A DNA stretch of 64,000 nt, taken from NCBI RefSeq assembly GCF_029852145.1, contig NC_079970.1:3844001-3908000 (forward strand). Reading direction: 5' to 3'. Source of the DNA: Microplitis mediator (taxonomy: Eukaryota > Arthropoda > Insecta > Hymenoptera > Braconidae). Positions 58,856 to 64,000 of this stretch are shown piece by piece. The translations under genes were made by a program, and so were the position numbers. The notes beneath the pieces were generated by a model, which saw only the letters and a list, made by a program, of their open reading frames with translations, was not told the DNA's origin and did not search any database. Positions within the stretch are counted from its first letter, which is position 1; each line of letters begins with the position of its first letter.

Positions 58856-61800
58856 ATAATAATAATAATAATAATAATCATCAAGAGCGTCTGATTGTTT
58901 GAAGTTGAACGTTTCATCTTTTTTATCGTTGTCGACTGTTACATACACATATTTTCCACACGTTGTGCTCTCTTACTAATGAGGATGTTATTATACAGAA
59001 TAATTATGGTCTGTGAGTATCTAATGGCAAGGCTCTTCATTAACCAATGCTCGTTATTACGATGCGAACGATCCGTACATGAGAACGGTTATACGGTAAG
59101 CGTGCTGCAACATATACTGCACTAGAAACATCGAATAATGAAGACGCGTGATCAGTGCACGTGAAGTTTTGTGTTACACGGTGAATATATATAGTTACAA
59201 ATGAATTTTAATAATATGAAAAATAATGCCTGTGATTGAAAATTAAATAGTGCATAGAATCTAAATTAGGCGTGATCATAATTTTATTAAAACAAAGTTT
59301 TGTCCTAGTTTTCTTGTCATTTATTAACTCACTTTTCCTGTTTTTTCTTTCTCATATGGTTTTATATGGATAAAGTTTTGTACATTTGTGTGATTTATTA
59401 CGAAAACAGTACGTATGTTTCAGAAAGACGTCAAGACTCTGTATACAATTGACAAAGTTTTGCAATTGAAAATAATAAAAAAGTAAAATGAACATTTACG
59501 TACACGCATGTTGGATAAAAACAATGTTTACTCAGTGGAAAAAGTTTTCTTTAGTACAAGTAAATGCAAGTTTATATACTCTTCAACGACTTGTGTCGTC
59601 ATGGTTGGCTCCTTGAACACGGTTCTTCCGTTGTTCTTCTGTCATTATTTTCTCATCTCTTGTGCCTCTTTAACGTCATCCATTCCGCTGTTTTACTTTT
59701 ATTTTATCTCCCACTTTTTTAAAAACTTATTATTATGGTTTTTTTTCACCCGAACCCTTGAACTCCTCAAGACTTTGGTAAACTTCCAACTGAATTTTCA
59801 AAAAGACACGTATCAAGTCAAGTGAACGTAGTTAATCGGTATTTTACTATCTTGCTTAAAAGTTAACAGAGTTTGTGTACTCTCGGTGCTTTTAAAAAAA
59901 TAATTTTAAGCATAGACTTGTAAATTATTTCGGCCAACACAAAACGTAAAATAAAATAAAGATGGAAAAAACAGAAATATATATTTCATGTCGAGTCTTT
60001 TGCGCTCTAATTATTTTTCCCCTTTTAGTACACACGAAATGTCAAACAAATATAAGTTAAAATATGTATATATAACAAAAATGAAAAAAAAATAAACGAC
60101 CTCAATAGCAAGTGTACTATGATTCAATTTTGAAATTTTTAAAAAACGATCAATACTTTAGAAAACCCGAGTACTACCTACGGAAAATTTCCATAAACTC
60201 TTTTACCAACTTGGAATAGCAAAAGTTTTTTTCATATGTACATATATACATCCATATATATTTTTTCGTTACTTAAACAGTAAATATTTATTTTCGATAT
60301 TTCTCAGGTTCTCGAAGTGAGTCGCGTCGTCACTCAGTCTGCTGTTGTTTACTGTTATAAAATTCATCGACCCCCATTTCTATCCTGCACACAAATCCAT
60401 CCATACATACATACACCCACATGTACATATATAATAGTATGAGAACTCAAACAAGATCCGAAGCTTTCAAAAACGCGTATCGCCGTCGCTAGTATCCCCC
60501 TGGCAATTCCGGCGTCATGGAGTCAACACTACTCAACTTCATGAATTTCAAATTTTTCTAAACATCGCTCGCCCGTTTGTTCGTTCGTTGGTTATATTCA
60601 CTCGCTTGCTCGCCCGCGAGACCCAAGAAGCGCGAGTGCACGAAAAAACCGGCTCAGATAGAGTGAGAAAATGAAAAATAAAATAACTAAGTAAGCAAGC
60701 AAGCAAGCAAGCATACAACCACCCGGGATAAGAATAAGAATAAAGTGAATAAGACGCGAAATGATGTTGCGTGGATGACTCGTTTCACGTCTATATAGTT
60801 GATACTTTAACTCTGTATGTACTCGTCTCTCCCCATCTTTCTTCCTGTGCCAACAAAACTCTCGACACACACACCCTCCACAGGGGACCCGAGTTAAATC
60901 TACGCTCTCACTCGCATTATATACATCTATATATCTTTTCTCTCCGCCTTTTCCCGAGCATTATACCTAGACTCCTGCACAAGTTATTTGGAAGCTTTAA
61001 ATTTATCTCACACCGACAAGATAAAAGAATCCACGGCGCGCACAATATGCCTGGTATACACTGACACACACAGGATATTTACATTCGATGATGATCTTTC
61101 AAAATTGTCGACGCTGTTGCCGCGTCAAGACAGCCCATGATTGAAACACTCTATAATTTAATTACACAATTATCAGGTGTGTCTTCTCCGTATTATTATT
61201 ATTATATCTCTCGTGGTTTCTCACTTGCATTTCTCGCGTCTTTACAGTGATCATCATTACTTTATAGTCTATGTAGATATATATGTATATATATATATAT
61301 TTGTATACAACAATCTCTAGTTAGCTCAACGGAGTAATTTTCATTTGCGGTACTCGAGACTTGGTTAATTAGGTTGACGAATAAGGTCGGAAATACGTGA
61401 AATTGCTAAGCTAGAAATTCCTTTGTCTCTACAGCGAATGAATATACTAGCTTACTACAAGTACGAGTGCAACTACAACTACAACTACAATAATAACAAC
61501 AGCACCGAGTACAAGCCTGTTCGACAATAGCAGAAAATATCAAAAGAACATAAATCAAAGCGAAAGACGAAACCAAAATAAAGTTGGCTCAATGTACACA
61601 TGGTTGATGCTGATGCCACTGGTGCGGGTGATGCTGATGTGGATTCGCGATCGATCAGTTATAAAAGAGCAGGAAGCTTCGTGTCCTCCAATGGTACACA
61701 CGGGGGTGGTTGGTTAGCAGGGTAAACGTTACCGTGTTTAACCACAATACTGCCCCTGCTGTCCTTCTGTACACATCATACGTGCATCTGATGCTCTCTG

Positions 61801-62450
61801 GTTGGCTCTATACCTTTTATTATTGTTATTTATTTATAATGATAAAATGTGATATTGATTAAACGTTGACGTAACGCTGAGGCTTATTATATAGAAGGTA
61901 AATTTACTGGGATGTAATAGAAATTTGAACTAACACCCTAACGTGACGGGATCACGCTGGCGCTCAAAAGAAAACAAAGACAACGAGGGTTGAAATGCTC
62001 AACTGTAGGTTATTTGGCAGGCGATTCCCGAAATACGACGTAGATAAGGGTTTTATCTGCTATTCCGAGGGATATAACTTGTTAGATTACTCTCTGACAA
62101 CTTACATACTATTGGTGCTAAATTAAAAATAAATTATTGTCTCTATTTTCTTTGTCTGTTAAATGGAATTATTATTTCTAATAACTTGAGCTGTCAACTG
62201 TAAGGGAAAATATTATATATATTTGCTTTTATGAGTTTTATTCACGAAAAAAAACTATATATCTGTATAGGGCAGAACAGGGTACCACCAAAATTTGTAA
62301 AAAAATGTTTTTTCCAATTTTTTCAAAAATCGAGTGTCAGTCGAAAAATGTTAATGACTTTTGTTTTCTGATAAAAACTATTAAAAATTCTTTTTTCTTC
62401 TAAATTACTTATAAAAAAATTTAATTTAATCAAATTTATTTAATATCCAC
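58856..62450. other. 5' region, no gene recognised
   Basis: Mixed AT-rich and GC-richer stretches. 60300-61080 and 61440-61800 are less AT-rich with CU-rich runs and could hold untranslated first exons or a promoter on the minus strand, but no defining motif is visible. ORFs of 76-105 codons have no recognisable domain. Confidence 0.4.
60685..60714. repeat. (AAGC)n microsatellite
   Basis: About six AAGC units, in a GC-richer stretch of the 5' region. Confidence 0.85.
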
Positions 62451-62812
62451 GTACCTGAAGATCGGAACATTTTTCGCGGGACGAAAATAAAAAAAAAGAA
62501 ATGAGAAGTAAACAATCTACTAGATTTAGATTTCGTAAATGTTTCGCACGTTACACGAAAATTACAGGCCACCCCCAACTACTCCGGAAGTCGCCATTAG
62601 ACACGAATTTCATGAATTATTTTCATTTTCGTTGTGTGAAAATAATTCATGACATTTGTGTCTAATGGCGACTTAAGGGGTAGTTGGAAGCGCCCTGACA
62701 TTTTTGGCTGACGTGCGAAACATTTCCGAATTCTAGATCCATTAAATTTTTTACTTTTCATTTCTTTTTTCTTATTTTCGTTCCGCGAAAAACGTTCCGA
62801 TCTTCAGGTACA
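62451..62812. mobile_element. Family B MITE, complete 362-bp hairpin
   Basis: The whole element is one long inverted repeat. GTACCTGAAGATCGGAACAT at the left is answered by TGTTCCGATCTTCAGGTAC-type sequence at the right, and GGCCACCCCCAACTACTCC, GCCATTAGACACGAATTTCA and ATGAATTATTTTCATTTTCG are mirrored around 62640. Differences between arms are few. A transcript would form a near-complete double strand. Confidence 0.9.
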
Positions 62813-64000
62813 TTAATATCCAGAAAATTTTTTTTTCACCTTTTTAGGGGGTATCCCATTTTGCCCGCAAGAATTAAAATTAATTCTACTTTGAATATCA
62901 TTAAAAAAAAAATTTAGCGTATTTGAGTTTTTGAAAACTTAGTATTTCCTTAAGTACTCCGTTTTGTCCCCCCCCCCTCCCTAATATATAACGGAAATAT
63001 ATATTTTTTTATTGGCAGTAATGTGGATAATTTGTTACCGAACATCAAGTAGGTGAGATGTGTTGGTTGATCGCAGCAACACAGGAAACAGTTTGCGAAT
63101 CGTGTAGTTAATTGAACTATTATTCTTGTAAACAGAATGTCATAAATGTTGTCGAGTGTATATAGAAGGCAGGTAATCATAGTTTAGGCTACAAGAGAGG
63201 AACAACAAACGGGCTACCATGACAAAGACGACAACAGGGTCAAGTTTAATGTATATTTTGGCTAGTGGGTGTGTGCTAAGGGTTGTTTGTGTGTGTGTAC
63301 ATACAAACATGACATGTATGTGTGCGCGAGTGTGTTATGTTCCAAAGTAAGTTATGATGTTGATGATGTCCTACAGCTACTCCTGATAAATTTATTTTTA
63401 TTTTAGTTTTTACAAATATATATAGATATATAGTTTGTATAAAACTTGAAATTGATATTATATTTTTATATTAAACTTTGTAAAACTGCTAATCTTTAAC
63501 GCTATCACGTATTTCACTCGATCAATGTTTTCTTCGCTAGGAAAAGTTTTTATTGAACTAAGGTAAGAAAATATATAGTACTTATACTTAATAATAATTA
63601 TATTTATTAAAAAATATTGGAATGTCACGAAAAAAATGTAAAAGTGACAAGATATTATGTAACTGAAGATCGGAACGTTTTTCGTGAAACGAAAATAAAA
63701 AACATAACGAATAGTAAAAAATCTACTGGATCTAAATTTTTGAAATGTCTCGCATACGCGCTCATATGTCAGCTGGAAATTGCAGGCCACTCCTAACTAC
63801 CCCTTCACTAGTCAAATTACATAAATTTTTCATTTGCGTTGCGTGAAAAACGTTCCGTTCTTCGGGTACATAAGATATTTCAATAAAAAAAATTGAGAAG
63901 TATAAAATATGATGGATGTATTGTTCGAGAGAAAAATAAATAATGTTGTATGTAAATGTGTGTACATAAACTTGATAATAGTCTCATAAAAATATATTTA
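62813..64000. other. Window edge, repeats and AT-rich DNA
   Basis: Apart from the family B copy (63658-63870) and a GT-rich stretch (63265-63335), nothing recognisable. Confidence 0.5.
63658..63870. mobile_element. Family B MITE, shorter copy
   Basis: From ACTGAAGATCGGAACGTTTT to CGTTCCGTTCTTCGGGTACA, with GGCCACTCCTAACTACCCCT inside. It retains both termini but only one copy of the interior. A 110-codon minus-strand ORF across it is incidental. Confidence 0.8.

Noticed and set aside
1..64000. Integrated virus or polydnavirus segment
   Set aside because: No viral gene family or segment-junction structure was seen. All recognisable coding sequence is heph.

Overview
The window is eukaryotic DNA from an insect. 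It is AT-rich, has long introns and is packed with short non-autonomous DNA transposons and microsatellites. I recognise one protein-coding gene. It lies on the minus strand and spans most of the window: the insect polypyrimidine-tract-binding protein gene (PTB / hephaestus, heph). Thirteen coding exons can be placed to the base between 55747 and 10348. Every junction is GT-AG, phases are continuous, and they join into 549 codons plus stop with four RRM domains in the PTB order. A parasitoid hymenopteran would fit the base composition and repeat style, but that is inference. The protein alone only says insect-type PTB.

Layout from high to low coordinates, which is the direction of transcription. 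55.75-64 kb: 5' region with no firm exon, one candidate 14-codon first exon at 56713-56672, and several MITE-type repeats, some nested. 55747-34683: N-terminal exon and RRM1, split by introns of 7.8 and 12.9 kb. 27288-16826: RRM2 and the start of the Ala/Gly/Leu linker. 16578-11659: rest of the linker, RRM3 and the 3-4 linker, including a 34-nt exon at 14101-14134. 11440-10348: RRM4 and stop. Below 10348: 3' UTR and AT-rich 3' flank with no gene I can support.

The most interesting coding feature is the 34-nt exon. It has the same size and position (start of RRM3) as the 34-nt exon 11 of human PTBP1, whose skipping gives an NMD-targeted mRNA in PTB autoregulation. Read directly here, skipping it brings in a stop codon after eight codons of the next exon. 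A dense UCUU tract lies in the 247-nt intron two junctions upstream of it. Together these suggest that the autoregulatory switch is ancient, though the sequence alone cannot prove regulation.

The non-coding part holds at least eight repeat families with terminal inverted repeats and no transposase ORF. They include a perfectly bounded 201-bp element inserted at TA inside another element, a 0.9-kb element ending in TTAA, a 362-bp near-complete hairpin, an element carrying a degenerate tRNA-like sequence, head-to-tail copies of about 210 bp and 300 bp, and a 120-bp tandem array inside the last intron. Long introns also carry islands of higher GC and CU-rich or microsatellite character, of unknown function. 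I see no CRISPR, rRNA or intact tRNA.
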